A stretch of 64,000 nucleotides of DNA from Streptomyces sp. NBC_00440 (GCF_036014215.1 NZ_CP107921.1:3773501-3837500); one strand, 5' to 3'; positions 1 through 7,317 are shown, numbered from the stretch's first letter. Notes: generated from the letters alone by a model not told the origin. A program made the numbers and translations.

Positions 1-244
1 CGTCCACGCGCCAGTACCCGGACTCGGTCTCCAGCGGCCTGACCTTCGCGCCCTCGGAGTCCAGCACCCAGGTGTGCGAGGTGTACTCAAGGAAGTCGCG
101 GCCGTCGTGGGTGAAGGCGACCTCCTGGCCGAAGTTGCACTTCTCCTCACCGGGGAAGTCCGCGACACCGGCCCCGGTCCACTTACCGAGGAGGAAGACC
201 AGCGGGACGAGGCTCGGATGGAGGTCCGACGGAATCTCGATCAT
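1..244 (-). CDS. Nitrobindin/THAP4-like heme-binding beta-barrel protein (FABP family), partial
   Basis: The N-terminal 81 residues are in the window; the rest lies beyond position 1. The start is the ATG at 244, giving MIEIPSDLHPSL. The stretch LLGKWTGAGVADFPG carries the GxWxGxG-type strand that opens the nitrobindin (THAP4/FABP-like) beta-barrel, and the following FGQEVAF and FLEYTSHTW strands fit the same fold. Family members bind heme b and can react with nitric oxide or peroxynitrite in the cytoplasm. The heme-ligating His of the family lies near the C-terminus and cannot be checked here. No strong ribosome binding site is seen, so the transcript could be leaderless or weakly initiated. 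Confidence 0.8.
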   Translation of the reverse strand, partial: MIEIPSDLHPSLVPLVFLLGKWTGAGVADFPGEEKCNFGQEVAFTHDGRDFLEYTSHTWVLDSEGAKVRPLETESGYWRVD

Positions 245-302
245 GAGGGCTCAGACGATCTGTGAGAGGGGTTCGGGCTACCGGCTGCCAGTTGCCGAGC
301 GG

Positions 303-404
303 TCAGCGCTGGCCCTGGTAGAGCTTCTTCACCGAAAGACCGGCGAAGGCGATGACGCCGACGCAGACCAGGATCAGCAGAGCGATGAAAATGGCGTCAA
401 GCAC
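303..404 (-). CDS. Small single-pass membrane protein, 33 aa
   Basis: A short gene starts at a GTG (404) with an AAGGAG ribosome binding site 6 nt upstream and ends with TGA at 303. The product opens VLDAIFIALLILVCVGVIAF, a single hydrophobic helix (about residues 3-24), and closes with a basic tail, SVKKLYQGQR. This looks like a short membrane protein conserved beside the nitrobindin/DsrE genes in Streptomyces (from memory). Function is unknown. The good ribosome binding site and the clean helix-plus-positive-tail design argue that it is translated. It lies 58 bp upstream of the nitrobindin gene in the same direction and may be cotranscribed with it. Confidence 0.7.
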   Translation of the reverse strand: MLDAIFIALLILVCVGVIAFAGLSVKKLYQGQR

Positions 405-535
405 GAGGTGCTCCTTGTATGAGCGACTGCACGGACGACGGCGGCCGCGTGAACGTGAAAAGCAGGAAGGGCCGGGCCCCAGCCTAATGGGTGGGGGCCG
501 AGCCCTCTCTGCGAGGTGCGGCGGCGGCCGACGAT

Positions 536-541
536 TAGAGT
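536..541 (+). promoter_or_regulatory. -10 box of the DsrE gene, leaderless type
   Basis: TAGAGT matches the actinobacterial TANNNT -10 consensus and ends 6 nt before the ATG at 548. This places the transcription start at or very near the start codon. Confidence 0.55.
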
Positions 542-547
542 TCCGCC

Positions 548-913
548 ATGGCCCAGAAGAAGCTAGTGATCAAGGTGACTGCGGGATCCGACGCCCCCGA
601 GCGGTGCTCCCAGGCGTTCACCGTGGCCGCGGTCGCCGTGGCCAGCGGGGTGGAGGTCTCGCTCTGGCTCACCGGTGAGTCGTCGTGGTTCGCCCTGCCG
701 GGCCGGGCCGCCGAGTTCGAGCTGCCGCACGCGGCGCCGCTGCCGGATCTGATCGACTCGATCAGGGCGGGCGGACAGATCACCGTCTGCACGCAGTGCG
801 CGGCCCGCCGCGACATCACGGAGCAGGACGTACTGGAGGGCGTACGGATCGCGGGCGCCCAGCTCTTCGTACAGGAAGCGATGGCCGACGGCGTCCAGGC
901 GCTCGTCTACTGA
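548..913 (+). CDS. DsrE-family protein
   Basis: This 121-residue protein has the DsrE/TusD-like alpha/beta fold: a first strand KKLVIKVTAG, a helix rich in small residues (SQAFTVAAVAVASGVEVSLWL), and a conserved ITVCTQCAARRDI segment whose Cys residues sit where sulfur-relay members carry the acceptor cysteine. Members shuttle persulfide sulfur or act as small redox proteins in the cytoplasm; the exact role here is unknown. The neighbourhood (sulfurtransferase, DUF1416, MoaD-like carrier) supports sulfur metabolism. Start at ATG 548: a TAGAGT box (536-541) ends 6 nt before it and no ribosome binding site is present, so a leaderless mRNA is likely. Confidence 0.85.
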   Translation: MAQKKLVIKVTAGSDAPERCSQAFTVAAVAVASGVEVSLWLTGESSWFALPGRAAEFELPHAAPLPDLIDSIRAGGQITVCTQCAARRDITEQDVLEGVRIAGAQLFVQEAMADGVQALVY

Positions 914-953
914 GGTCTGGAACGACCGGCAACTGCCGGGTGCGCCGCCCCGC

Positions 954-1307
954 CTACCGGCGTCGCTTCTTCCCGTCCAGCTCGTCCCACCACTCGTCGG
1001 ACGTACGGTCCCCCGAAGGCGGCAGGTCCGAGCGCTTGTCCGTGCGCTTGGCCGTCGGCCTGTCCGTGGACTTGCCCGTCGGCCTGTCGGCGGACCCGCT
1101 GTCGGGCGGCGGCTCGTCCCACCAGCGGTCATCGGGACCGCGCCGGTTGCCGACGATCGCCGCGACCGGCGGGATGACCATCGCGACGAAACACATGGCG
1201 ATGGCGGCAGGCACCGACCAGAGACGCACGAAAGCCCAGGCTGAGACGAAGAGCAGCAGACAGCCGCCCATCAACAGAAAATAGCCGCGCCGACGTCGCG
1301 AGTACAT
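954..1307 (-). CDS. DUF3099 membrane protein
   Basis: The 117-residue product has a basic start (MYSRRRRGYF), two membrane helices (about residues 8-27 and 32-53) and a hydrophilic, charged tail with two WWDE motifs (DDRWWDEPPP and SDEWWDELDG). This matches the DUF3099 family of small actinobacterial membrane proteins of unknown function. A longer open frame continues upstream to 1424, but ATG 1307 is preferred because a TACGCT box (1314-1319) ends 6 nt before it, the leaderless arrangement seen elsewhere in this window. The gene converges on the DsrE gene, with 40 bp between their ends. Confidence 0.8.
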   Translation of the reverse strand: MYSRRRRGYFLLMGGCLLLFVSAWAFVRLWSVPAAIAMCFVAMVIPPVAAIVGNRRGPDDRWWDEPPPDSGSADRPTGKSTDRPTAKRTDKRSDLPPSGDRTSDEWWDELDGKKRRR

Positions 1308-1313
1308 GCATCC

Positions 1314-1319
1314 AGCGTA
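1314..1319 (-). promoter_or_regulatory. -10 box of the DUF3099 gene, leaderless type
   Basis: Read on the minus strand, TACGCT is followed by 6 nt and the ATG at 1307, with no ribosome binding site between. Confidence 0.5.
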
Positions 1320-1392
1320 AGACCGATCGGCAACTCGTCGCCCCCGGAAGGCGCTCGGCAAATTTCCGGCCCTCGCCTGCCCCGGACGGCGC

Positions 1393-1445
1393 GGAGGGCC
1401 GCACCCGGTCCAAGTGGCGTCCAACCCCCTGGGGTGCGGCCCTCC
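1393..1445 (-). terminator. Hairpin terminator after the sulfurtransferase/DUF1416 operon
   Basis: A perfect 14-bp inverted repeat (1393-1406 with 1432-1445) with a 25-nt loop lies 34 bp past the stop of the DUF1416 gene. It has no T-run, as is common for Streptomyces terminators. Confidence 0.6.
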
Positions 1446-1478
1446 GGCCAGATCAGGTCCTGCTCGGATCCTGCTCGG

Positions 1479-1766
1479 TCAGACAGCGATCGCGATCTCC
1501 GCGAGGCCGCCGGTCTGCGCGACGACCGTACGGTCTGCCGTGCCGCCCGGGACGAGGGCGCGCAGCGTCCACGTGCCCTCGGCCGCGTAGAAGCGGAACT
1601 GTCCGGTGGCCGAGGTCGGGACCTCGGCGGTGAACTCGCCGGTCGAGTCCAGCAGGCGCACATAACCGGTGACGGGCTCGCCGTCACGGGTCACGCTGCC
1701 CTGGATCGTGGTCTCACCGGGCTTGATCGTCGAGGCGTCCGGGCCGCCGGCCTTCGCTCCGCACAT
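1479..1766 (-). CDS. sseC: DUF1416 protein (SseC-like)
   Basis: This 95-residue protein begins MCGAKAGGPD and forms a compact beta-sandwich-like domain with TTIQGSVTRDGEPVTGYVRLLD and FRFYAAEGTWTLRAL segments; it matches DUF1416/SseC. In actinobacteria sseC follows the gene for the CysA-type thiosulfate sulfurtransferase, as here, with 42 nt between the genes. It is thought to act in sulfur transfer or sulfur assimilation, perhaps in thiamine or molybdopterin supply; the biochemistry is not firmly known. The ATG at 1766 follows AGGAGAACAGC, a good ribosome binding site. It is expected to share the cysteine-leader control described upstream of the sulfurtransferase. Confidence 0.85.
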   Translation of the reverse strand: MCGAKAGGPDASTIKPGETTIQGSVTRDGEPVTGYVRLLDSTGEFTAEVPTSATGQFRFYAAEGTWTLRALVPGGTADRTVVAQTGGLAEIAIAV

Positions 1767-1808
1767 GCTGTTCTCCTGAGGGGCCTGAGAGGTTGGTGAA
1801 GGTCGGTA

Positions 1809-2648
1809 CTACTTGTTGGCGCCGAGCTCGATCGGCACACCCACGAGGGAGCCGTACTCGGTCCACGAGCCGTCGTAGTTCTTGACGTTCTCCTGGCCGA
1901 GCAGCTCGTGCAGCACGAACCAGGTCAGCGCGGAGCGCTCACCGATGCGGCAGTACGCGATGGTGTCCTTGGCAAGGTCGACCTGCTCGTCCTCGTAGAG
2001 GGCCTTGAGCTCGTCGTCCGACTTGAAGGTGCCGTCGTCGTTGGCGTTCTTCGACCACGGGATGTTGCGGGCGCTCGGCACGTGGCCGGGGCGCTGCGAC
2101 TGCTCCTGCGGGAGGTGCGCCGGGGCGAGCAGCTTGCCGCTGAACTCGTCGGGCGACCGGACGTCGACCAGGTTCTTGCTGTTGATCGCGGCCACCACGT
2201 CGTCGCGGTAGGCGCGGATCGACTCGTCCTGCGGCTTGGCCTTGTACGTGGTGGCCGGGCGGGACGGCACGGCGTCGACCAGGTCGCGGGAGTCGAGCTC
2301 CCACTTCTTGCGGCCGCCGTCGAGCAGCCGGACGTCGCTGTGGCCGTACAGCTTGAAGTACCAGAAGGCGTACGAGGCGAACCAGTTGTTGTTGCCGCCG
2401 TAGAGCACGACGGTCGTGTCGTTGCCGATGCCCTTCTCGGACAGCAGCTTCTCGAAGCCGGCCTGGTCGATGAAGTCACGGCGGACCGGGTCCTGGAGGT
2501 CCTTGGTCCAGTCGATCCGGATCGCGTTCCTGATGTGGTTCTTCTCGTACGCAGAGGTGTCCTCGTCCACCTCGACGATGGCGACCTGCGGGTCGTCGAT
2601 GTGGGCCTCGACCCAGTCTGCGTCTACCAGAACGTCGCTGCGGCTCAT
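1809..2648 (-). CDS. cysA: Two-domain sulfurtransferase (rhodanese), CysA2-type
   Basis: The 279-residue protein consists of two rhodanese domains: an inactive N-terminal one (about 1-140) and an active C-terminal one (about 155-279). The active-site loop CRIGERS places the persulfide-carrying cysteine at residue 233. The enzyme moves sulfane sulfur from thiosulfate (or 3-mercaptopyruvate) to thiol acceptors in the cytoplasm. The start MSRSDVLVDADW at 2648 follows GGAGGAGATTCCGC; the open frame runs on upstream but without a comparable initiation site. It forms an operon with the DUF1416 gene. Upstream lies a Cys-containing leader peptide gene and hairpins, so expression probably responds to cysteine supply. 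Confidence 0.93.
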   Translation of the reverse strand: MSRSDVLVDADWVEAHIDDPQVAIVEVDEDTSAYEKNHIRNAIRIDWTKDLQDPVRRDFIDQAGFEKLLSEKGIGNDTTVVLYGGNNNWFASYAFWYFKLYGHSDVRLLDGGRKKWELDSRDLVDAVPSRPATTYKAKPQDESIRAYRDDVVAAINSKNLVDVRSPDEFSGKLLAPAHLPQEQSQRPGHVPSARNIPWSKNANDDGTFKSDDELKALYEDEQVDLAKDTIAYCRIGERSALTWFVLHELLGQENVKNYDGSWTEYGSLVGVPIELGANK

Positions 2649-2680
2649 GCGGAATCTCCTCCGGGGATGGGGAATCCCCT

Positions 2681-2693
2681 GCTCCTGCGGAGC
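2681..2693 (-). promoter_or_regulatory. Hairpin upstream of the cysA ribosome binding site (possible attenuator)
   Basis: GCTCC-tgc-GGAGC forms a perfect 5-bp stem. Read on the minus strand, it is followed by a GGGGATTCCCC palindrome and then the GGAGGAG ribosome binding site of the sulfurtransferase. The CTCC in the first arm can pair either with its own hairpin or with the ribosome binding site, a layout suited to translational control. Confidence 0.35.
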
Positions 2694-2784
2694 CCGGGGA
2701 CGTGCGGCGGGATGGTGCGATGGTGTCGGCGTACGGATCCACGGAGGCCGGGAGACAGAGCGCATCCGGCACCGCGGGGGGCAG

Positions 2785-2803
2785 CCCCGACAGACGGTCG
2801 GGG
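2785..2803 (-). promoter_or_regulatory. Hairpin just after the leader peptide gene
   Basis: CCCCGAC-agacg-GTCGGGG is a perfect 7-bp stem starting 33 nt past the leader peptide stop codon. Together with further GC-rich palindromes down to 2650, it makes up a 187-nt structured leader before the sulfurtransferase gene. Confidence 0.4.
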
Positions 2804-2835
2804 GACCCGGGGGATACGGGAGTCGGAGCTCCCGC

Positions 2836-2916
2836 TCAGAAGGCGCGACAGAGCATGGCGGAGACACGGCACAGGTCGACTGCCCGCCGCTTCGTGAGAT
2901 CCGCCTGCTGCTTCAT
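2836..2916 (-). CDS. Cysteine-containing leader peptide upstream of cysA
   Basis: A 26-residue frame starts at ATG 2916 (MKQQADLTKRRAVDL...) and stops at 2836. Cys residues are at positions 16 and 23, each followed by Arg, near the end of the peptide. The -10 box TACGAT (2924-2929) lies 7 nt before the ATG and there is no ribosome binding site, so the gene is almost certainly leaderless. Mycobacteria carry leaderless polycysteine uORFs in front of the same cysA2-sseC operon that act as cysteine-responsive attenuators (established there). By analogy, ribosome stalling at scarce Cys codons would refold the downstream leader. I recall similar peptides annotated as 'putative leader peptide' in other Streptomyces. 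Confidence 0.75.
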   Translation of the reverse strand: MKQQADLTKRRAVDLCRVSAMLCRAF

Positions 2917-2923
2917 ACGGTCG

Positions 2924-2929
2924 ATCGTA
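2924..2929 (-). promoter_or_regulatory. -10 box of the cysA leader transcript
   Basis: TACGAT on the minus strand is followed by 7 nt and the leader peptide ATG. This sets the transcription start at about 2916. Confidence 0.6.
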
Positions 2930-3132
2930 GGGAAGTACGGGCGGAGATGTCACCGCCGTATCGCACACTGAGACGCGATCGTCCGCGATGCGAGACAATG
3001 TGCCAATGGCGCGCGTACGGCCCGGGATCCCCACGGTGCCGTACTTGCCCACCATCTGAGGACCGGACTCCCCCGTCTCACCATCCGGTCACTGTGGGGC
3101 TCTCCGCCGGCCCCGTGCTGCCGCCGCCCCTC

Positions 3133-3825
3133 CTACTGCCCGGCCAGCGCGACGTTCGTACCCGTGACGCCGATGTCGACGCCGTCCGCCGTGGCCCGCA
3201 CCTCGCTGAGCTTCAGCCCGGCGGGCAGCCCGCCGACCGCGCTGTCGAAGTCGGTCTGCTGCCGGACCAGACCCTCCAGGCCGGGGATGCCCTCGCCGGG
3301 CACCACGTCCGCGTGCACCTTGATCCGGTCCGTCCCCACCATGGTCACCGTCGAGATCACGCTGCGGCTGACCGTGCGCCCCAGAACGGCCACCGAGCCG
3401 GTGACCTTGACCTTGCCGTTCCCCGCGTACGCGACCTTGGCGCCGGATTCGGAGGCCTTGGTGAGGTCCCCGTACGAGATGTGCGCGCTGCCGCTGGCGC
3501 GCGCGGCCACCGCGCTGCTGAAGTTGCTGGAGACCGTGACGTCGTGCAGTTCGGCCCGGACTTCACTGATCCGCAGGTGGCGGCCGGACGCTTTCGCGTC
3601 GACGCCCTTGAGCGTGACGTCGACCCGGCCGAGCTTCTTGTCGAGGACCTGGGTCAGGAACGGGAAGCCCTTGATGTCGACGTCGGGGGAGGCCGAGAGG
3701 CTCTCGCTGCTGCGTATTCGGTCCGCCGCCTTGTTGTCCGCGACATGCACCGCGATCCGGTCGGCGAGGACGAAGAGGCCGCCCAGTACCACGACGACGA
3801 TGAGCAGTGTCCGCAGTGCTCGCAT
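3133..3825 (-). CDS. DUF2993 (LmeA-type) protein
   Basis: This 230-residue protein has an N-terminal membrane anchor or uncleaved signal (MRALRTLLIVVVVLGGLFVLADRI) followed by the DUF2993 domain, marked by DVDIKGFPFLTQVLDKKLGRVDVTL near residue 60. DUF2993 proteins resemble BPI-like/LmeA lipid-binding domains; mycobacterial LmeA acts in lipomannan elongation at the outer face of the membrane. The role in Streptomyces is unknown. ATG 3825 is preferred over the longer frame to 3876 because GAGGGA sits 9 nt upstream and the hydrophobic segment then starts the protein. A second, larger DUF2993 gene lies at 13368-14636 with the same core motif. Confidence 0.8.
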   Translation of the reverse strand: MRALRTLLIVVVVLGGLFVLADRIAVHVADNKAADRIRSSESLSASPDVDIKGFPFLTQVLDKKLGRVDVTLKGVDAKASGRHLRISEVRAELHDVTVSSNFSSAVAARASGSAHISYGDLTKASESGAKVAYAGNGKVKVTGSVAVLGRTVSRSVISTVTMVGTDRIKVHADVVPGEGIPGLEGLVRQQTDFDSAVGGLPAGLKLSEVRATADGVDIGVTGTNVALAGQ

Positions 3826-3887
3826 GGCCGGTCGTCCCTCTGCTCGTACCCGAGTCCTGATCCGTGCCGGTGGCACGGACCCGAGCC

Positions 3888-4051
3888 TAGGGCCTTTCGT
3901 TTGGATCAGGCCGGATCAGGGAGCGGGGTCTGGTGCGTGCAGCTGCAAGGCGGAGGATTGAGGCAACGCGGAGCGTTGTTGATTGACGACAACGCCGCAG
4001 ATGAGCGTGCCAGACCCCGCGAGCCCGGCATGATCCAAACGAAAGGCCCTA
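3888..4051. mobile_element. 164-bp fold-back MITE-like element with 21-bp perfect terminal inverted repeats
   Basis: TAGGGCCTTTCGTTTGGATCA at 3888-3908 is repeated exactly, inverted, at 4031-4051. A second perfect 11-bp inverted repeat (3923-3933 with 4010-4020) and an inner 7-bp one (3973-3979 with 3989-3995) let almost the whole element fold into one long hairpin. It has no coding frame of its own. Both ends carry TA at the outer edge, consistent with a TA target duplication of the kind made by Tc1/mariner/IS630-type transposases. It sits in the 235-bp gap between two minus-strand genes, 9 bp past one stop codon. From memory, closely similar sequences recur in many Streptomyces genomes. Confidence 0.8.
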
Positions 4052-4060
4052 ACGGGGTGA

Positions 4061-5482
4061 TCAGCCGACGAGTCGGCCGATGAGGTAGATCGCCGGTGCG
4101 GCGGCGGAGAGCGGCAGGGCCACTCCGGCCGTCATGTGCACGAACCGGGACGGGTAGTCGTAGCTCGCGACGCGCAGCCCGATCAGGGCGCAGCCGCCGC
4201 CTGCGAGCCCGAGCAGCGCGCCCTGCATCCCGAGTCCGGTGACAGTGCCCGCCAGGGCTCCGGCGGCCGCCGCCGCGACCAGGGCGCCGACGAGCCCGGC
4301 GGGGCCCGGCAGCGGGAGTGCGCGGACGACGGCCGCGACCGCCACGGCCGTACAGCCGACCGTCACCGCGTCCGTCGACGCCGCGAGGATGCCCGTCGCG
4401 ACGATGGTGAGCGCGGAGGAGGCGATGGTGGCCATCAGTCCGGCCATCCGTTCGTCGGCCGGTGCGTGGCTGCGCAGCTGGAGCACGAGCGTGAGCAGCA
4501 CCCAGACGCCGAGCGTGCCGATGATCGCGGCGGGCCCGTGGCCGGCGCCCGCGACGAGCAGCGCGATGTCCGCGACAACACCGCCGAGGAAGGCGAGCGC
4601 GATGCCCTGCCGGGCGGGCCACATGCCGTTCAGCCGGAACCAGCCGGCGGCGGTTACCGCCTGGAGCACCAGCAGCGGCACGACCACGGCGTACCGCCCG
4701 CCGAACGCGGCGGCAGCGAGCACGATCCCGAGCCCGGCCGTGAGCACGGCGGGCTGCATGCCCGGAGGGATGATCGGCGACCGCCCCTCGGCGCGGGCCC
4801 GCTGCGCGTCGGTGATCCGCGCCTGTCCGACGGTGCTGGGGGCGCTGTACGCGGGGCCGTCGGCGGGCGACGCCGCGGCGGGCGCCTCAGCGGCGGCGGG
4901 CGCGGGCGCGGGCCGCGCGGCGTACGGAGCGGGGGCGGGCGTCTCCGGCGGAAGGGGGAGCGACGCGGGCGGAAGGTAGGTGGATTCGGGCCCGGTGTAA
5001 GGCTGCCGCGGGTCGTGCTGCTGGGGCGCCGGGCTCTGCGGGGAAGCGTAGGGCTGCTGGGGAGCCGGGCTCTGCTGGTACGGCTGGTTCTGCTGATACG
5101 GCTGGTTCTGCTGGTACGGAGGCTGCTGCACGTACGGGTCCTGCGGGGCCTGCTGGTACGGGGCTTCCTGGTACGGAGCCTGCTGCTGGGCGTACGGGTC
5201 CTGCGAAGCCTGCTGGTACGGAGCCTCCTGGTACGGGGCCTGCTGCTGCGCGTACGGGTCCTGTGTCGGCGGCTGCTGCGCCGGGTCCGGCCGCACCGGC
5301 GTCTGCACCGGCTGGAACTGGGTGTCCCAGGTCTGCCCGTTCCAGGTCTGGTTGAACGGATCATCCGGGTGCGGATCCTGGTGCCCGTTCGGATCCTGGT
5401 GCCCGTTCTGGGCCTGGTAGAACCGCGGGTCGGGCTGCTGCGGCGACTGCTGCTGCCCGTACGGATATGGCTGATCACTCAT
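4061..5482 (-). CDS. Gln/Pro-rich multi-pass membrane protein, 473 aa
   Basis: The first 230 residues are hydrophilic and rich in Gln, Pro and Tyr, with two near-identical 18-residue repeats built on DPYAQQQAPYQEAPYQQ and then PYQQNQ repeats. From about residue 245 on there are some eight to nine hydrophobic helices (for example ALTIVATGILAASTDAVTVG and GALLGLAGGGCALIGLRVA). I do not recognise a catalytic motif; it resembles conserved Streptomyces integral membrane proteins of unknown role. The start at 5482 overlaps no other gene and uses the GGAGG inside the end of the MoaD-like gene, 9 nt away, so the two are translationally linked. Confidence 0.75.
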   Translation of the reverse strand: MSDQPYPYGQQQSPQQPDPRFYQAQNGHQDPNGHQDPHPDDPFNQTWNGQTWDTQFQPVQTPVRPDPAQQPPTQDPYAQQQAPYQEAPYQQASQDPYAQQQAPYQEAPYQQAPQDPYVQQPPYQQNQPYQQNQPYQQSPAPQQPYASPQSPAPQQHDPRQPYTGPESTYLPPASLPLPPETPAPAPYAARPAPAPAAAEAPAAASPADGPAYSAPSTVGQARITDAQRARAEGRSPIIPPGMQPAVLTAGLGIVLAAAAFGGRYAVVVPLLVLQAVTAAGWFRLNGMWPARQGIALAFLGGVVADIALLVAGAGHGPAAIIGTLGVWVLLTLVLQLRSHAPADERMAGLMATIASSALTIVATGILAASTDAVTVGCTAVAVAAVVRALPLPGPAGLVGALVAAAAAGALAGTVTGLGMQGALLGLAGGGCALIGLRVASYDYPSRFVHMTAGVALPLSAAAPAIYLIGRLVG

Positions 5483-5491
5483 CGTGGGGGG

Positions 5492-5746
5492 TCACCCTCC
5501 TGCGAACGGCGGGAGCACCTCGACCGTGCCGCCCTCGGCAAGCCGTACCGTCTCATGGCCGCGGGTCCCCACGGGATCACCGTCGACGAGGAACGAGCAT
5601 CGCCGCAGCACCTGCGCCAGCTCACCGGGGTGCCGCTCGCGCGCCGCGTCGAGTGCTTCGGCCAGGGTGGCGCCGCTGTACGGCTCCTCGGCTGTGCCTG
5701 CGGCGGCCTTGGCGGCGGCCCAGTAGCGGATGGTTCCCGCGGGCAT
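5492..5746 (-). CDS. MoaD/ThiS-family sulfur carrier
   Basis: This 84-residue ubiquitin-fold protein begins TIRYWAAAKAAAGT, typical of MoaD, and ends in LPPFAGG. The terminal Gly-Gly is the site that is adenylated by a MoeB/ThiF-type enzyme and then thiocarboxylated. Such carriers donate sulfur for molybdopterin, thiamine, cysteine or thionucleoside synthesis; which pathway applies here cannot be told, as no activating enzyme lies nearby. It starts at ATG 5746 after GAGGAG. It heads a two-gene operon with the Gln-rich membrane protein and fits the sulfur-handling character of this end of the window. Confidence 0.85.
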   Translation of the reverse strand: MPAGTIRYWAAAKAAAGTAEEPYSGATLAEALDAARERHPGELAQVLRRCSFLVDGDPVGTRGHETVRLAEGGTVEVLPPFAGG

Positions 5747-5898
5747 GGGTACTCCTCATTGGTTTACGTCGCGCGGGTCCATGATGCCGGGTGCGGAGAG
5801 GCGACCGCGCCGCTGCCCGTCGCACCCCCGGCCCCGGCCCGCCCCGAATTCGCTGGAACCGGCCGACCGAGCCGCCTAGCGTGTCCGGATCGCTGATC

Positions 5899-6369
5899 AT
5901 GCGCATGGTGACCATGAACGGGGCGTTCGCCTTCCCCGGACTGGACGAGCCCCACGGCTGGAACGACCCCGAGCTGCTGAGCGCCGAGATCCCCGGAGCC
6001 GGCGCGGTCTCCTCGGCGAACGGCCTGGCCGCGCTGTACGCGGCCGCGGTGACGGAAGTGGACGGTTCGGCCCGCCTGCTGACGCCCGCCACGGTCACGG
6101 ACGCGGTACGTGAGGTGTCGGCGGGCCCGACCTGGCAGGGCTTCGACACGGGCCAGCGCTGGGGCTCGGGCTTCCTGCTCGACTCGACGGCCCCGCGTCC
6201 CCTGCTCGGCCCCCGGAGCTTCGGCAACGACGGTGCGGGCGGCCAGTTCGCATTCGGGGACGACGAATTCGGGGTGGGTTTCGCCTACGTCTCCACCAAA
6301 ATGATCGGTTATGGCGACGCCCGCGCGACCCGCCTCATCGAGGCAGTACGGGATTGCCTGAACGCTTGA
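5899..6369 (+). pseudogene. C-terminal remnant of a serine hydrolase (class C beta-lactamase family)
   Basis: The 156-residue frame matches only the last part of the EstB/class C beta-lactamase-type hydrolases: AAEIPGAG-like (SAEIPGAGAVSSANGLAALYAA), a WGSGFLL strand, and FGNDGAGGQFAFGD, a variant of the HxG-type segment. The catalytic SxxK and YxN motifs, which belong to the missing first ~220 residues, are absent, and no frame upstream supplies them. The 100 bp before it hold no hydrolase coding in any frame. It therefore looks like a 5'-deleted gene with an intact reading frame at its end. A short stand-alone protein started at ATG 5899 cannot be excluded. Confidence 0.7.
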
Positions 6370-6381
6370 GACCGGCCCGGG

Positions 6382-7296
6382 TCAGGCCCCTTCCGGACGC
6401 ATCAGCCACTCCCCCACCCGCCCCAACAACTCGTCCCCGGCCGCATTCTCCGCATGGCCCATCCCCGGCTCCACCCAAAGCTCCGCGGCCCCCGCCCCGG
6501 CCGCCGCGGCCAGCATCCGCGGATGGTCCAGCGGAAAGTAGGGATCCCGGTCCCCGTGCACGATCAGCAGCGGCGCAGGCGCGATCATCGGCACCGCGTC
6601 CACCGGTGACAGCGGTACCGGGTCCCACTCCTCCGTGTGGATCCGGGTCCGGAGCCCGAACCGCCCCACCAGCCTCCCCAGCGGTCGCGTGACCACCCAG
6701 TGCAGCCGCCGCATCGGCGCCGTCCCCCGGTAGTACCACCGCGCGGGAGAACTCACCGCGGCCACCGCCTGCACGGACCCGGCAGAGCGGGACTCGGCAG
6801 AACGCGACCCGGCAGAGCCGGTACCGGCAGCCCCACCCGCACCACCGTCAACACCGGCACCCCCGGCACCCCCCGCCCCGTCCCCGTGCAGCGCCGCATG
6901 TCTCAGCACCACCGAGCCGCCCATCGAGAAGCCGACCGTCACCACCCGGCTGTGCCCGAGGCTGTGGGCCCACTCGACCGCCGCCGCCAGGTCGAGCACC
7001 TCCTTGTCGCCCACCGTCGAGCGCCCGCCCGACCGCCCGTGCCCCCGGAACGAGAACGTGACCACGGCCGCACGCTGCGCGAACACCCCCGCGGCGCGCC
7101 GCACCGCGGGCCGGTCGACCGACCCCGTGAACCCGTGCGCGACCACGATCGCCGTGTCGCCCGGACCCTTCACACACGGCTCGTACCGCGCCTCGACCGG
7201 TACTCCGTCCCGGGTACGAAGGATCACCCTGAGGTCGCCCGGAGTGACCAAGGGAACAGAGGCATTCCGGAAAGGCTCTTCTGACGCAGAACTCAT
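6382..7296 (-). CDS. Alpha/beta-hydrolase
   Basis: The 304-residue protein has the standard hydrolase order: oxyanion-side motif VVAHGFTGS (about 51-59), [11 protein letters not shown], nucleophile elbow GFSMGG with Ser124, the acid in HGDRDP (about Asp251) and the base in GMGHAEN (about His281). The substrate is unknown; the domain resembles lysophospholipase/dipeptidyl-peptidase-like cytoplasmic esterases. Between the nucleophile and the lid lies a low-complexity Gly/Ala/Ser stretch (about residues 138-172) built from short repeats, an insert that looks recently expanded. ATG 7296 is chosen; a CAGAAT box ends 7 nt before it, so the mRNA may be leaderless. It is divergent from glnR. Confidence 0.85.
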   Translation of the reverse strand: MSSASEEPFRNASVPLVTPGDLRVILRTRDGVPVEARYEPCVKGPGDTAIVVAHGFTGSVDRPAVRRAAGVFAQRAAVVTFSFRGHGRSGGRSTVGDKEVLDLAAAVEWAHSLGHSRVVTVGFSMGGSVVLRHAALHGDGAGGAGGAGVDGGAGGAAGTGSAGSRSAESRSAGSVQAVAAVSSPARWYYRGTAPMRRLHWVVTRPLGRLVGRFGLRTRIHTEEWDPVPLSPVDAVPMIAPAPLLIVHGDRDPYFPLDHPRMLAAAAGAGAAELWVEPGMGHAENAAGDELLGRVGEWLMRPEGA

Positions 7297-7317
7297 GTGG
7301 GCTATTCTGGTGGGATC

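Noticed and set aside
1908..2897. Long plus-strand frames opposite the sulfurtransferase, and similar long frames opposite most genes
   Set aside because: Typical mirror frames of high-GC coding sequence; low-complexity Arg/Gly/Asp composition and no initiation signals.
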